64,000 nt of DNA from Streptomyces alboflavus (GTDB lineage: Bacteria; Actinomycetota; Actinomycetes; Streptomycetales; Streptomycetaceae). The DNA is taken from assembly GCF_000716675.1 (NCBI RefSeq), contig NZ_JNXT01000021.1, positions 1-64,000 of the forward strand, given 5' to 3'. The notes under the pieces were generated by a model. It did no database searches and was not told the DNA's origin. It saw only the letters and a program-made list of their open reading frames with translations. The position numbers and the translations under genes were made by a program. Of this stretch, positions 7,619 through 16,265 are shown in pieces; position 1 is the stretch's first letter; every line of letters starts with the position of its first letter.

Positions 7619-8567
7619 CCCGGGCGGCGCGGGCCCGGTCCTCGTGCCGGGCGGCGGCCGCGTGGTGGGTGGCCTCGCGCAGGACCTCCTCGCGCATCCG
7701 CCCGCAGCAGCGGCTGATCAGACGCGACACGTGCATCTGGGAGATGCCCAGGTGCTCGGCGATGCGGCTCTGTGTCATGTCGCGGAAGAACCGCAGGTAG
7801 AGGATGGTGCGCTCGCGTTCCGGGAGTTGCGCGAGGCGGGGTTTGACGGCCTCGCGGTCGACGACGACGTCGAGCGCCGGGTCGGGGCCGCCGAGGGTGT
7901 CCCGCAGGGCGTAGCCGTCGTCGCTGCCGGGGAGTTCGGCGTCCAGGGACAGCGCGGTGAAGCTGTCGAGCGCTTCGAGTCCGGTCGCCGCGTCCTCCTC
8001 GCTCATCCCGGCGCGCTCGGCGATCTCGGCGACGCTGGGGTGGCGTCCGGGGGTGGTCTGGGTCAGGTCCTGGCAGGCGAACCGCACACGGTTGCGCAGG
8101 TCCTGGACCCGGCGGGGCACGTGCAGCGTCCACATGTGGTCGCGGAAGTGGCGCTTGATCTCGCCGGTGACGGTCGGCACGGCGTAGCTCTCGAAGGCGT
8201 TGCCGCGCTCGGGGTCGTAGCGGTCGACGGCCTTGACCAGGCCGAGGGCGGCGACCTGACGGAGGTCGTCGAGGGCTTCGCCGCGGTTGCGGAAGCGGCC
8301 CGCGAGCCGTTCGGCCATGGGCAGCCAGGCCCGCACGAGTTCTTCGCGCAGGGCGTCGCGCTCGGGTCCGTGGGGCAGTTCGCACAGCCGCCGGAAGGCC
8401 GCGGCGGTGTCGGGGGCGTCGTCGTGCGGGTGCCGCTTGGACCGCGACCGCTGCGGACGCGGCGGCTGGGGGTGCGGAGGCTGGGGGTGCGGGGTCTTGG
8501 AGTGTGCGGGGCGGACCGCGCCGTGGTGACGGGGCGTGTCCTGGAATCGTGCTGCATCGGATCGCAT
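7599..8567 (-). CDS. RNA polymerase sigma factor, SigB/SigF/SigG family
   Basis: A 322-residue sigma-70 group 3 factor of the stress/sporulation (SigB/F/G) type. A His/Pro-rich leader of about 50 residues precedes region 2 (DRYDPERGNAFESYAVPT and GEIKRHFRDH), region 3 (VPRRVQDLRNR and HPSVAEIAERAGMSEE) and region 4 with its helix-turn-helix (TQSRIAEHLGISQMHVSRL). Such factors in Streptomyces direct stress and development genes and are usually held by anti-sigma kinases; none is adjacent here. AAAGGGAG lies upstream of the ATG at 8567. It converges on and overlaps the PAS-GAF gene, so antisense interference between the two is possible. Confidence 0.92.
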   Translation of the reverse strand: MRSDAARFQDTPRHHGAVRPAHSKTPHPQPPHPQPPRPQRSRSKRHPHDDAPDTAAAFRRLCELPHGPERDALREELVRAWLPMAERLAGRFRNRGEALDDLRQVAALGLVKAVDRYDPERGNAFESYAVPTVTGEIKRHFRDHMWTLHVPRRVQDLRNRVRFACQDLTQTTPGRHPSVAEIAERAGMSEEDAATGLEALDSFTALSLDAELPGSDDGYALRDTLGGPDPALDVVVDREAVKPRLAQLPERERTILYLRFFRDMTQSRIAEHLGISQMHVSRLISRCCGRMREEVLREATHHAAAARHEDRARAARVTPSAA

Positions 8568-8844
8568 GATGCGTGCAACTCCCTTTGAGCCGGTGCCTGG
8601 TGTGGACGGTCACCGTGGGAGGGCGTGCGCTCATCGCACCTGGGCACACCCGGGCGAGCACAACCGCTCCCACGGACGTGCCTCCGGTCCGAAGCACTGC
8701 CCTTCCGCCTGCCCCGGGCTCCGCGCGGCAAACGCCCGCACGGGCAGACCGGAGCCGCACCGTCCGGGGGAGGTCGCCTCCGTATCCTGTGCGTCGGGCC
8801 GCCGAATCCTGTGCGTCAGACCGCCGACCAGCAGAGGAGCGCAC
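8568..8844. promoter_or_regulatory. divergent intergenic region upstream of the sigma factor
   Basis: This 277-base gap separates the sigma factor gene (minus) from a small plus-strand gene. It should hold the promoters of both. I saw no clear -35/-10 pair, only a short repeated motif (tcctgtgcgtc at about 8782 and 8807) of unknown meaning. Confidence 0.35.
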
Positions 8845-9060
8845 GTGGGGCTGATGCTGTACCCGGCGGGCGCCGAAGCCGAAAGTCCGGACGTCTCCTG
8901 GTCGTACACCGGCTTCTCGATGTTCCGGCAGTGGCTGGCGCGGGCCGAGGGTCTCGTGCCGGACCCGATGAGCGGCTTCGGCGGCACCCGCCCCCGGAGC
9001 GACGCCGCGACGCCGCGCCCGGGCTCCCCGGGCTCCCCGGTCCGTGGAACCTCGATGTGA
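8845..9060 (+). CDS. small hypothetical protein
   Basis: A 71-residue protein starting at GTG 8845, with AGAGGAGC placed well upstream. The first ~50 residues (VGLMLYPAG, then WSYTGFSMFRQWLARAEG and MSGFGGTRP) read like a conserved Streptomyces hypothetical family with Trp/Tyr/Gly-rich motifs. The last ~20 residues turn into Pro/Gly/Ser low-complexity sequence, as if the conserved reading had been lost. It may be a truncated copy of a longer protein. Function unknown. Confidence 0.5.
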   Translation: MGLMLYPAGAEAESPDVSWSYTGFSMFRQWLARAEGLVPDPMSGFGGTRPRSDAATPRPGSPGSPVRGTSM

Positions 9061-9139
9061 GAACCCCCGCCGGATGGGCACCCGGACGGCGGTGGCTCGG
9101 ACCGCGAGACCGGTCGGACGGAAAAGAGGGGCTCAAGCC

Positions 9140-9538
9140 ATGGAGCGGACGGAGCGGTACGTGAGGGAAGTCATGACACCGGGAGTGGCGGCGGTCAGGC
9201 CCGACGCCTCCCTGGTGGAGGCCGCGCAACTGATGCGCGCCGAGGACATCGGCGGTGTCGTCGTGACGGGCGGCGGTCAGGTCCTCGGAGTGCTCACCGA
9301 CCGGGACATCACCCTGCGTGCCGTGGCCGACGGCGCCGACCCGCTGACGGTCAGCGCGCAGTCCGTGTGCACGCCGAACCCCGTGGTGGTCGCCCCGGAC
9401 GACGCGGTGTCGGAGGCCCTCGGCCTGATGCGGGCCCACGCGGTGCACCGGCTGCCCGTCGTCGAGGACGGCAGGCCCGTGGGCATGCTGTGCATCGGTG
9501 ACCTGCCGGTCGAGCGGGGCGCCTGGGACGGACGCTGA
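9140..9538 (+). CDS. CBS domain pair protein
   Basis: A 132-residue protein made of two CBS motifs. The first is VREVMTPGVAAVRPDASLVEAA to GVLTDRDITLR; the second is VCTPNPVVVAPDD to HRLPVVEDGRPVGML. Pairs like this bind adenine nucleotides (AMP, ATP or SAM) and act as energy sensors; with no enzyme domain attached, the partner is unknown. The start is ATG 9140 with AAGAGGGG upstream. It stands alone, 47 bases from a convergent DinB-like gene. Confidence 0.9.
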   Translation: MERTERYVREVMTPGVAAVRPDASLVEAAQLMRAEDIGGVVVTGGGQVLGVLTDRDITLRAVADGADPLTVSAQSVCTPNPVVVAPDDAVSEALGLMRAHAVHRLPVVEDGRPVGMLCIGDLPVERGAWDGR

Positions 9539-9585
9539 GGGACGGGCTCCGAAGGCTCCGGCGTCACCCGGGCGTCACCCGGGCG

Positions 9586-10170
9586 TCAAGGGGTGCGGCC
9601 CAGCAGGTTCAGGAGCGCGGTCTGGGCGTCCGCTCCCGGCGGGGGCTGCACGGCGGGCGCGAACAGGCCGCTCTTGCTCAACTCGGCTGCGTACGGCGTC
9701 ACTTCGCGTACGGCGTCGGCGACGAGGTCGTCCGGGAGCCGCTCGTCGGCGCCGATCGCCCGGGACAGGTCCCAGGTGTGCACGACGAGGTCGGTGACCA
9801 TCTGGGCGCAGTAGTCGGTCGCGGGTGTCTCGCCGTACGAGAGGTGCACGGCGCGGTCCAGGGCACCGGGTTCGCCGAACGCGGCGCGGGCCGCGTCGGC
9901 CGCGGTGTCCCAGGCGGCGACCGGGTCGGGGCCGAGGACGTCGCCGTCGAAGGCGTCGCCGACGGCCGCGATGGTGGCGCCGTCGCGGACCAGCGGCGGG
10001 ACCCACAGCTGCTCGAAGACGAGGTGGCCGACAAGGTCCCGCACCGTCCACTCGGCACAGGGCGTCGGCGCGTCCCACTGGTCGGCGCGGACGGCGTGCA
10101 CCCGGCCGGTGAACAGGTCGACGGCCCGGCCGTGGCGCCGCAGCAGGGGGGTGGTGCCGGTCGTGCTCAT
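9586..10170 (-). CDS. TIGR03086-type DinB/maleylpyruvate-isomerase-like protein
   Basis: A 194-residue protein of the mycothiol-dependent maleylpyruvate isomerase N-terminal (DinB-like) superfamily, TIGR03086 subgroup. The metal-binding pattern is visible: a helix with WDAPTPCAEWTVRDLVGHLV, and later VVHTWDLSRAIG with its His. Members use mycothiol or act in detoxification; many have no assigned reaction. GGAGG precedes the ATG at 10170 on the minus strand. It stands alone between a CBS protein and a long intergenic gap. Confidence 0.85.
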   Translation of the reverse strand: MSTTGTTPLLRRHGRAVDLFTGRVHAVRADQWDAPTPCAEWTVRDLVGHLVFEQLWVPPLVRDGATIAAVGDAFDGDVLGPDPVAAWDTAADAARAAFGEPGALDRAVHLSYGETPATDYCAQMVTDLVVHTWDLSRAIGADERLPDDLVADAVREVTPYAAELSKSGLFAPAVQPPPGADAQTALLNLLGRTP

Positions 10171-10657
10171 GCCGCCTCCGGTGCGTCTGAGGTGCGCGGC
10201 ACCGCCGCACGCGCACGCACCTTCGAGTGTGGCCCCGGCGGGCGGGCCGGGCAGCGGGAGGCGGCCGGATGGCCGGAAAAGCCGGAAAAGGGAGGCCGGA
10301 AGAAGCGGGCCCGATGGCACCGCGTGGGTGCCGAGGGGGAGCGACCGGGCCCGCTGGTCCGAGCCGGCCCGGCGGACTGCGCCGGGCCGGAAGCACCGGG
10401 GTTCCGTCCACGGCCGACGCCCCGGAAGAAGGCTAGGGCTCCCGCGACGGCGACCGGTCCATCCGGCACCAGCGACACCCTAGGCGGGCACCCCGGAGCC
10501 GACGATCCGCTCGACGCGCCCGGTGTCCGAATAACGCACCGCGACACGCCGTTCCGCGTCACGGACCACGCCGCACCACCCCGCGCGCGGCCGCACACCA
10601 GTCGCCCGCGCACCACTCACCCGCGCAGCTCACCGGCACACCGGTCACTCGCGCGAC
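10171..10657. other. long intergenic region without a supported gene
   Basis: This 487-base gap lies between the AraC gene (upstream) and the DinB-like gene, both on the minus strand. I see no gene with codon bias and a start. A 14-base sequence (ctcacccgcgcagc) occurs at 10616-10629 and again at 10657-10670, where it forms the 3' end of the AraC gene; this looks like a small duplication. The promoter of the DinB-like gene should be here, but I cannot place it. Confidence 0.5.
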
Positions 10658-11620
10658 TCACCCGCGCAGCGTCTGCGACGGCAGTTCCCCGAAGCGCGCC
10701 CGGTACTGCTCGGCGAACCGCCCGAGGTGCGTGAAGCCCCAGCGGTGGGCGACGGCGCTCACGCACTGCTCCTCGGGCACAGCCGCGCGCAGTTCGTCCC
10801 GCACACGCTGGAGGCGCACATCGCGTACGTACGCCATCGGGGACATCCCCACATAGCGGCGGAAGGCCTCCTGGAGCCAGCGCACCCCGACGCGGGCCTC
10901 GGCGGCGAGGGTCGCCGCGGTGAAGGGGTGCTCGGGCCGCTCCTGTACGGCGTCCATGGCGCGCTTGACCGGGGCGGGCCGCAGCCGGGCGACGGGGTCG
11001 GTGAGCTGGTCGCGCCAGCGGTGTCCGGCGGCGAGCAGGAAGCCGTTCAGGAGCGCCTCCTGGAGGGGGGCGGCCACCAGGGATCCGCTCAGTGTCGCGG
11101 ACTCGTCGAGGAGGTCGTCCGCGACCGCGCGCACGAGCCGGGTCCAGCTCCGGCCGGGCCCCTGGCCGGTGTCGAAGCCCGGGTCGAACGGGACCGGGCC
11201 GCGGGCGGGCCGGTCGAGCAGGGTCTCCAGGCACTCCTCCAGGGCCACCCGGTCCAGCTTCACGGCGAGCACCCGGCAGTCGCCCGACCAGCGGTCGACG
11301 ACGGTGTCGCCGCACGGCTGGTAGACGGCGGCGCTGTCGGGCGTGGTGAGCACCGGGGCGGCGGAGCCCTGACGCCACGTCATGTGGCCGCTGAGCGGGA
11401 TGTTGACGTGGTACGCCCCGAGTTCCCCGAGGCGCACCCGCACGTCCGTATTGCAGGTGAGGCCCCCGACAGTGACCGCGCCGAGCCGCCCGATGGCGAA
11501 CTCGGCCCGGAAGGACCGCTGCCGGTCCAGCACGTCGAGGAAGTTGCTGTAGTAGGCAGCTACCAACACCTCCCGGGCCTCGTCCACATCACTGGTCCGA
11601 AAGGGCGTCCTGACAGCCAC
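10658..11620 (-). CDS. AraC-family transcriptional regulator
   Basis: A 320-residue regulator. The N-terminal ~200 residues form an AraC_binding_2/cupin-like ligand domain (YHVNIPLSGHMTW, then the GDCRVLAVKLDR strand). The C-terminal ~100 residues hold the double helix-turn-helix: FTAATLAAEARVGVRWLQEAF and the closing VAHRWGFTHLGRFAEQYRARFGE. The start is GTG 11620 behind GGAGAG. The ABC-F gene ends 53 bases upstream on the same strand, so they may share a transcript. No metabolic target is apparent from the neighbours. Confidence 0.88.
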   Translation of the reverse strand: MAVRTPFRTSDVDEAREVLVAAYYSNFLDVLDRQRSFRAEFAIGRLGAVTVGGLTCNTDVRVRLGELGAYHVNIPLSGHMTWRQGSAAPVLTTPDSAAVYQPCGDTVVDRWSGDCRVLAVKLDRVALEECLETLLDRPARGPVPFDPGFDTGQGPGRSWTRLVRAVADDLLDESATLSGSLVAAPLQEALLNGFLLAAGHRWRDQLTDPVARLRPAPVKRAMDAVQERPEHPFTAATLAAEARVGVRWLQEAFRRYVGMSPMAYVRDVRLQRVRDELRAAVPEEQCVSAVAHRWGFTHLGRFAEQYRARFGELPSQTLRG

Positions 11621-11673
11621 GGTCTCTCCAACTGCGCAGCGTACGGCGTGGTTTCACCACGCTACCCGGCGCG

Positions 11674-13302
11674 CTAGCGGGCCCGTTCCACTCTTTGCTC
11701 GTCCCATACGGCCTCCGGGGTCTCCCGGACCCGGCCGTCGGCGCCGAAGACCAGGTACCGGTCGAAGGAGCGGGCGAACCAGCGGTCGTGGGTCACGGCG
11801 AGCACCGTGCCCTCGTACGCCTCAAGGCCCTCCTGCAGTGCCTCGGCCGACTCCAGGTCGAGGTTGTCGGTGGGCTCGTCGAGCAGCAGGGCGGTGGCGC
11901 CCTCCAGCTCCAGGAGCAGGATCTGGAAGCGGGCCTGCTGGCCGCCGGAGAGCTTCTCGAAGCGCTGCTCGGCCTGCCCGGTGAGTTCGTAGCGGCGCAG
12001 CCGTGACATCGCCGCGCCCCTGTCCTTGGCGTGCTCGCGCCACAGGATGTCGAGGAGGGTGCGGCCGATCAGCTCCGGGTGGGCGTGGGTCTGCGCGAAG
12101 TGTCCCGGCACGACGCGCGCGCCGAGCTTCCACTCCCCCGTGTGGGCCACCGGGTTGTCGGCGTCACCCGCGAGGAGGCGCAGGAAGTGCGACTTTCCGG
12201 AGCCGTTGGAGCCGAGGACGGCGACGCGCTCGCCGTAGAAGACCTCCAGGTCGAAGGGTTTCATCAGGCCGGTCAGTTCGAGGTTCTTGCAGGTGACGGC
12301 GCGCACTCCGGTGCGGCCGCCGTGCAGGCGCATGGTGATCTCCTGCTTGCGCGGCGGCTCGGGCGGCGGTCCCGCCTCCTCGAACTTGCGCAGCCTGGTC
12401 TTGGCCGCCTGGTAGCGCGACGCCATCTCGTCGCTGCGCTTGGCGTACTGCTGCATGTCCAGGACGAGCTTCTTGAGCTGGGCGTGCTTCTCGTCCCAGC
12501 GGCGGCGCAGCTCCTCGAAGCGCTCGAAGCGCTCCTGCCGCGCCTCGTGGTACGTCGCGAAGCCCGCGCCGTGCACCCACACCTCCGAGCCGCCGGGGCT
12601 CGGCTCCACGCTGACGATCTTCTCGGCGGAGCGGGCGAGGAGCTCCCGGTCGTGGCTGACGAACAGGACGGTCTTGCGGGTCTCCTTCAGGCGCTCCTCC
12701 AGCCAGCGCTTGCCGGGGACGTCCAGGTAGTTGTCGGGCTCGTCGAGGAGCAGCACCTCGTCGGTGCCGCGCAGCAGCGCCTCCAGGACCAGGCGCTTCT
12801 GCTCGCCGCCGGAGAGCGTGCGCACCTCGCGCCACTGGGCCTTGTCGTACGGGACGCCGAGCGCCGCCGTCGTGCAGATGTCCCAGAGCGTCTCGGCCTC
12901 GTACCCTCGGGCCTCCGCCCAGTCGGAGAGTGCCTGTGCGTAGGCCAGCTGGGCCGCCTCGTCGTCGACCGTCATGATCGCGTGCTCGGCGCGGTCGACG
13001 GCCCGGGCTGCCTCGCGGATGCGGGGCTGCGCCACGGAGACCAGCAGGTCGCGCACGGTCGTGCCGTCGCGGACCGAGCCGACGAACTGGGGCATCACGC
13101 CGAGGCCGCCGCTCACCGTCACGCCGCCGCCGTGCGGCTGCAGCTCCCCCGCGATGAGCCGGAGCAGTGTCGTCTTGCCCGCGCCGTTCGCCCCGACCAG
13201 CGCCACCACCGCGCCCTCGCCGACCCGGAACGAGACGTCACCGAGCAGCGCTCGCCCGTCCGGCAGGTAGTACTCGAGGTGCGCGGCTTCCAGATGTCCC
13301 AT
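11674..13302 (-). CDS. ABC-F family ATP-binding protein
   Basis: A 542-residue soluble protein with two ABC ATPase domains and no membrane segment. Walker A motifs are GANGAGKTT (37-45) and GSNGSGKSH; signatures are LSGGEQKR and LSGGQQAR; Walker B segments are LLLDEPDNYLD and LLLDEPTDNLD. The domains are joined by a charged linker of about 80 residues rich in Arg/Lys/Glu, which is the ABC-F hallmark. ABC-F proteins bind the ribosomal E site; some give antibiotic resistance by target protection, others are translation factors. The linker here is moderate in length, so resistance cannot be decided. Divergent from the PAP2 fusion gene. Confidence 0.92.
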   Translation of the reverse strand: MGHLEAAHLEYYLPDGRALLGDVSFRVGEGAVVALVGANGAGKTTLLRLIAGELQPHGGGVTVSGGLGVMPQFVGSVRDGTTVRDLLVSVAQPRIREAARAVDRAEHAIMTVDDEAAQLAYAQALSDWAEARGYEAETLWDICTTAALGVPYDKAQWREVRTLSGGEQKRLVLEALLRGTDEVLLLDEPDNYLDVPGKRWLEERLKETRKTVLFVSHDRELLARSAEKIVSVEPSPGGSEVWVHGAGFATYHEARQERFERFEELRRRWDEKHAQLKKLVLDMQQYAKRSDEMASRYQAAKTRLRKFEEAGPPPEPPRKQEITMRLHGGRTGVRAVTCKNLELTGLMKPFDLEVFYGERVAVLGSNGSGKSHFLRLLAGDADNPVAHTGEWKLGARVVPGHFAQTHAHPELIGRTLLDILWREHAKDRGAAMSRLRRYELTGQAEQRFEKLSGGQQARFQILLLELEGATALLLDEPTDNLDLESAEALQEGLEAYEGTVLAVTHDRWFARSFDRYLVFGADGRVRETPEAVWDEQRVERAR

Positions 13303-13490
13303 GGGGGCGATTCTCCGGGGCGCCGTTCGGTGGCGGCAAACGGATTGTTGGGAGGGGGCGAGAGGCGGGCCGGCGGAGCGGATTTCGCGGGCGCGGGGGT
13401 GCCCGAGCCGCCAGGACGGCGTCAGGGGGCCTCAGAGGGCCTCGGCGGGTCGATCCGTTGCAGAACGCCGTCGGGGGGTACGCGACTCGT

Positions 13491-14978
13491 ATGACCTCAG
13501 ATGCCGACCGCCCCCTGTCCCCGGCCCGCGGCCCCAGGAGCCGGATGATCGCCCTGGACCGCCGGGTCTTCGAGGCCGTGGCCGCCCGGCACTGGCCGGG
13601 AGCCGACCGGCTCCTGCCGCGGCTGAGCCACGCCGCGAACCACGGGCGGCTCTGGTTCGCCGTGGCGGGCACCCTCGCCGCGACCCGGGGCCCCCGGGCC
13701 AAGCGCGCCGCCGCCCGTGGCGTGGCCTCCCTCGCGGTGGCGTCCGCGACGATCAACACGCTCGGCAAGCGCTCCGTGCGGCGGACCCGGCCCGCCCTGG
13801 ACACCGTGCCGCTCGTGCGCAGGCTGAAGCGGCAGCCCATCACCACGTCCTTCCCCTCGGGGCACGCCGCGTCCGCGGCGGCCTTCGCCGTCGGTGTGGC
13901 CCTGGAGTCGCCCCGGCTCGGCGCGGCCGTCGCCCCGCTCGCGGGCGCCGTCGCGCTGTCCCGCGTCTACACGGGCGTGCACTTCCCGAGCGACGTCCTC
14001 GCCGGTGCCGCCCTGGGCGCGGGCGCCGCGTACGCCGTACGCGGCCTGGTGCCGACCCGGTCCCAGCTGCCGCTGCCCGGCCGTCCGCGCGCCGAGGCCC
14101 CCGCCCTGCCCGGCGGGCGCGGCCTCGTCGTGGTCGCCAACAGCGGCGCGAAGACCTCCGACCGGGTGCGCGAGCTGCTCGACGTCCTGCCGCACGCCGA
14201 GGTGGTGACGTGCGCGCCGGACGGCCTGGTGGCCGAGCTGGAGAAGGCGGCGGCCCGCGCCCGCGCCCTCGGGGTGTGCGGCGGCGACGGCACGGTCAAC
14301 GCGGCCGCGTCGGTGGCCCTGCGGCACGGCGTGCCGCTGGCGGTCCTGCCCGGCGGCACGCTCAACCACTTCGCGTACGACCTGGGCGTCGAGGGGCCGC
14401 GCGAGCTGGCGCGGGCCGTCGAGGTGGGCGACGCGGTCGCGGTGGACGTGGGCCGCTTCCGCTCCCACTCCGGGTCCGGGTACTTCCTCAACACCTTCAG
14501 CCTCGGCGTCTACCCGGAGCTGGTGCGCGAGCGGGAGCGGTGGTCGCCCCGGATCGGCGGCTGGCCCGCGGGCGTGGTCGCCGCCGCGCGGGTCCTGCGC
14601 TCCGACCAGCACCCGCTGCGCGCCGAGATCGGCGGCACCGAGCGGGCCCTGTGGCTGCTCTTCGCCGGGAACTGCGCGTACAACCGCCTGGGCCCCGCGC
14701 CCACGCGGCGCTTCGACCTCGCCGACGGCCTGCTGGACGTGCGCGTCGTGCACGGCGGCCGCAGGCCCGGATCCCGGCTGCTCGCGGCGGCGCTGACGGC
14801 TCCGCTGGAGCGCTCCCCCGTCCAGACCACGGCCCGGCCGCGCCGGCTGCGCGTCGACGGTCTCGCACCCGGTACGAAGATCGCCTATGACGGCGAACTC
14901 ACCTCTGCCGAGGGTGAGTTGCTGCTCGACAAGCTGCCGGAGGCGCTCGCTGTGTACCGGCCTTCGCTGGCGACGTGA
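13491..14978 (+). CDS. bifunctional PAP2 phosphatase / diacylglycerol kinase-like protein
   Basis: A 495-residue fusion. The N-terminal half is a PAP2 phosphatase with all three motifs: KRSVRRTRP, PSGHAAS and SRVYTGVHFPSD. The C-terminal half is a DAGK catalytic domain with GGDGT and PGGTLNHFA. One part would remove phosphate from a lipid phosphate and the other add it, suggesting turnover of phosphatidic acid or isoprenoid phosphates. This fusion is known in actinobacteria. The ATG at 13491 is preceded by GGGGGG at some distance; a second ATG 18 codons further in (MIALDRRVF) is an alternative start. Several hydrophobic helices lie in residues about 50-190. Confidence 0.9.
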   Translation: MTSDADRPLSPARGPRSRMIALDRRVFEAVAARHWPGADRLLPRLSHAANHGRLWFAVAGTLAATRGPRAKRAAARGVASLAVASATINTLGKRSVRRTRPALDTVPLVRRLKRQPITTSFPSGHAASAAAFAVGVALESPRLGAAVAPLAGAVALSRVYTGVHFPSDVLAGAALGAGAAYAVRGLVPTRSQLPLPGRPRAEAPALPGGRGLVVVANSGAKTSDRVRELLDVLPHAEVVTCAPDGLVAELEKAAARARALGVCGGDGTVNAAASVALRHGVPLAVLPGGTLNHFAYDLGVEGPRELARAVEVGDAVAVDVGRFRSHSGSGYFLNTFSLGVYPELVRERERWSPRIGGWPAGVVAAARVLRSDQHPLRAEIGGTERALWLLFAGNCAYNRLGPAPTRRFDLADGLLDVRVVHGGRRPGSRLLAAALTAPLERSPVQTTARPRRLRVDGLAPGTKIAYDGELTSAEGELLLDKLPEALAVYRPSLAT

Positions 14979-14991
14979 CCCGCGCCGCCAC

Positions 14992-15023
14992 CGAGCGCCG
15001 TCGAGCGCCGTCGAGCGCCGTCG
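14992..15023 (+). repeat. three tandem copies of a 10-base unit
   Basis: Just after the PAP2-DAGK stop codon, cgagcgccgt is repeated three times without gaps. It is not part of a hairpin that I can see and probably arose by slippage. Confidence 0.6.
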
Positions 15024-15102
15024 ACAGTGAGCCGCCCACCTGGCTGACCACATCGCGAGACGGGGGTCTCATCATTCGACATGACCGGCTTACAGTGCGG
15101 TC

Positions 15103-15930
15103 ATGTCAGCACCCCAGCAGCAGCATGCCGAGACCGCCGTCTACACGCACGGCCACCACGAGTCCGTCCTGCGCTCCCACACCTGGCGCACGGCCGCCAA
15201 CTCGGCGGCCTACCTCCTCGATTCGCTCCGGCCGCACCTGCGGATCCTGGACGTCGGATGCGGCCCGGGCACCATCACCGCCGACCTGGCCGCGCTGGTC
15301 CCCGACGGCCACGTCACCGCCGTCGACCACGCGCCCGGCATCCTCGACCAGGCGCGCGCCACGGCCGCCGACCGCGGCCTGGACAACGTGTCGTTCGGCG
15401 TCGCCGACGTGCACGCCCTCGACCACGCCGACGACACCTTCGACGTCGTGCACGCCCACCAGGTGCTCCAGCACGTCGGCGACCCCGTGCGGGCGCTGCG
15501 CGAGATGCGCCGGGTGTGCCGCCCTGGGGGGATCGTCGCGGTGCGCGACAGCGACTACGAGGCGATGACCTGGCATCCGCACGTGGCGGGCCTGGACGAC
15601 TGGCTCGACCTGTACCGGCGGGTCGCCCGCGCAGGCGGCGGCGAGCCGGACGCCGGGCGGCGCCTCAAATCCTGGGCGCTGGCGGCCGGGTTCACCGACA
15701 TCACGGCGTCGGCGGGCACCTGGTGCTACAGCACGCCCGAGGAGCGGGCCTGGTGGAGCGGGCTGTGGGCGGACCGCACGGTGGTGTCCGCGTACGCGGA
15801 GCACGCGACGGCGGGCGGGCACGCGGACCAGGAGCAGCTCGACGCGATCGCGGCGGCCTGGCGGGAGTGGGGACAGGCCGAGGACGGCTGGTTCACGGTG
15901 CTGCACGGGGAGTTGCTGTGCCGCGTCTGA
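15103..15930 (+). CDS. class I SAM-dependent methyltransferase
   Basis: A 275-residue methyltransferase of the UbiE/Methyltransf_11 type. Motif I is LDVGCGPGTIT (around residue 48-58), followed by an acidic residue closing strand 2 (VTAVDHAPG), FGVADVHAL, and VLQHVGDPVRALREMRRVCRPGG. The C-terminal part (about 165-275) holds a Trp-rich segment that would form the substrate lid. The acceptor is unknown. The ATG at 15103 has no ribosome-binding site, but a TACAGT -10-like hexamer ends six bases before it, so the transcript may be leaderless. No partner genes are adjacent. Confidence 0.88.
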   Translation: MSAPQQQHAETAVYTHGHHESVLRSHTWRTAANSAAYLLDSLRPHLRILDVGCGPGTITADLAALVPDGHVTAVDHAPGILDQARATAADRGLDNVSFGVADVHALDHADDTFDVVHAHQVLQHVGDPVRALREMRRVCRPGGIVAVRDSDYEAMTWHPHVAGLDDWLDLYRRVARAGGGEPDAGRRLKSWALAAGFTDITASAGTWCYSTPEERAWWSGLWADRTVVSAYAEHATAGGHADQEQLDAIAAAWREWGQAEDGWFTVLHGELLCRV

Positions 15931-15995
15931 GGTGAGCCGCCGAGGCCGGAGGGGGCGCGGGCGGCGGTGGGGTCCGTCCCGGGCGGGCGGCGGGC

Positions 15996-16265
15996 TCAGT
16001 CCCGGGGCAGCAGGGGGCCCAGGGGGCCGAGGTCCAGGTTCAGGTCCTCGGGCCGCAGCCCGTAGCGCTCGCGCAGCCGCGTCATGCGGTCCTCCAGGAG
16101 CATCAACGTCATGCCGACCCGCTCTTCCTGATCCTCCGTCAGCTCACCGGACTCGAAGCGGCGGACGGCCTGGCGCTCCATCAGCTCGCGCAGCAGCTCG
16201 ACGACGGTCAGGACGAGGGCGACGAGGTCGCGCTCCACGGTGTCCGGTTCCAGGTCCATCTTCAT
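15996..16265 (-). CDS. gvpK: gas vesicle protein GvpK
   Basis: An 89-residue GvpK. The conserved core is VERDLVALVLTVVELLRELMERQAVRRFESGELTEDQ, followed by VGMTLMLLEDRM, typical of this helical accessory protein needed for gas vesicle assembly. The ATG at 16265 lies behind GGGAGG and overlaps the gvpS stop (ATGA). It is the last gene of the ten-gene run; the gap after it to the methyltransferase contains no obvious hairpin. Confidence 0.93.
   Translation of the reverse strand: MKMDLEPDTVERDLVALVLTVVELLRELMERQAVRRFESGELTEDQEERVGMTLMLLEDRMTRLRERYGLRPEDLNLDLGPLGPLLPRD

Noticed and set aside
7957..8187. A small plus-strand gene within the sigma factor region
   Set aside because: It is fully opposite region 2-3 of the sigma factor and has no ribosome-binding site or motif.
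11674..13302. Naming the ABC-F protein as an antibiotic resistance determinant
   Set aside because: The interdomain linker does not by itself identify a resistance subtype and no biosynthetic cluster is adjacent.
14992..15023. The 10-base tandem repeats as a terminator
   Set aside because: They are direct, not inverted, repeats and do not form a stable hairpin.
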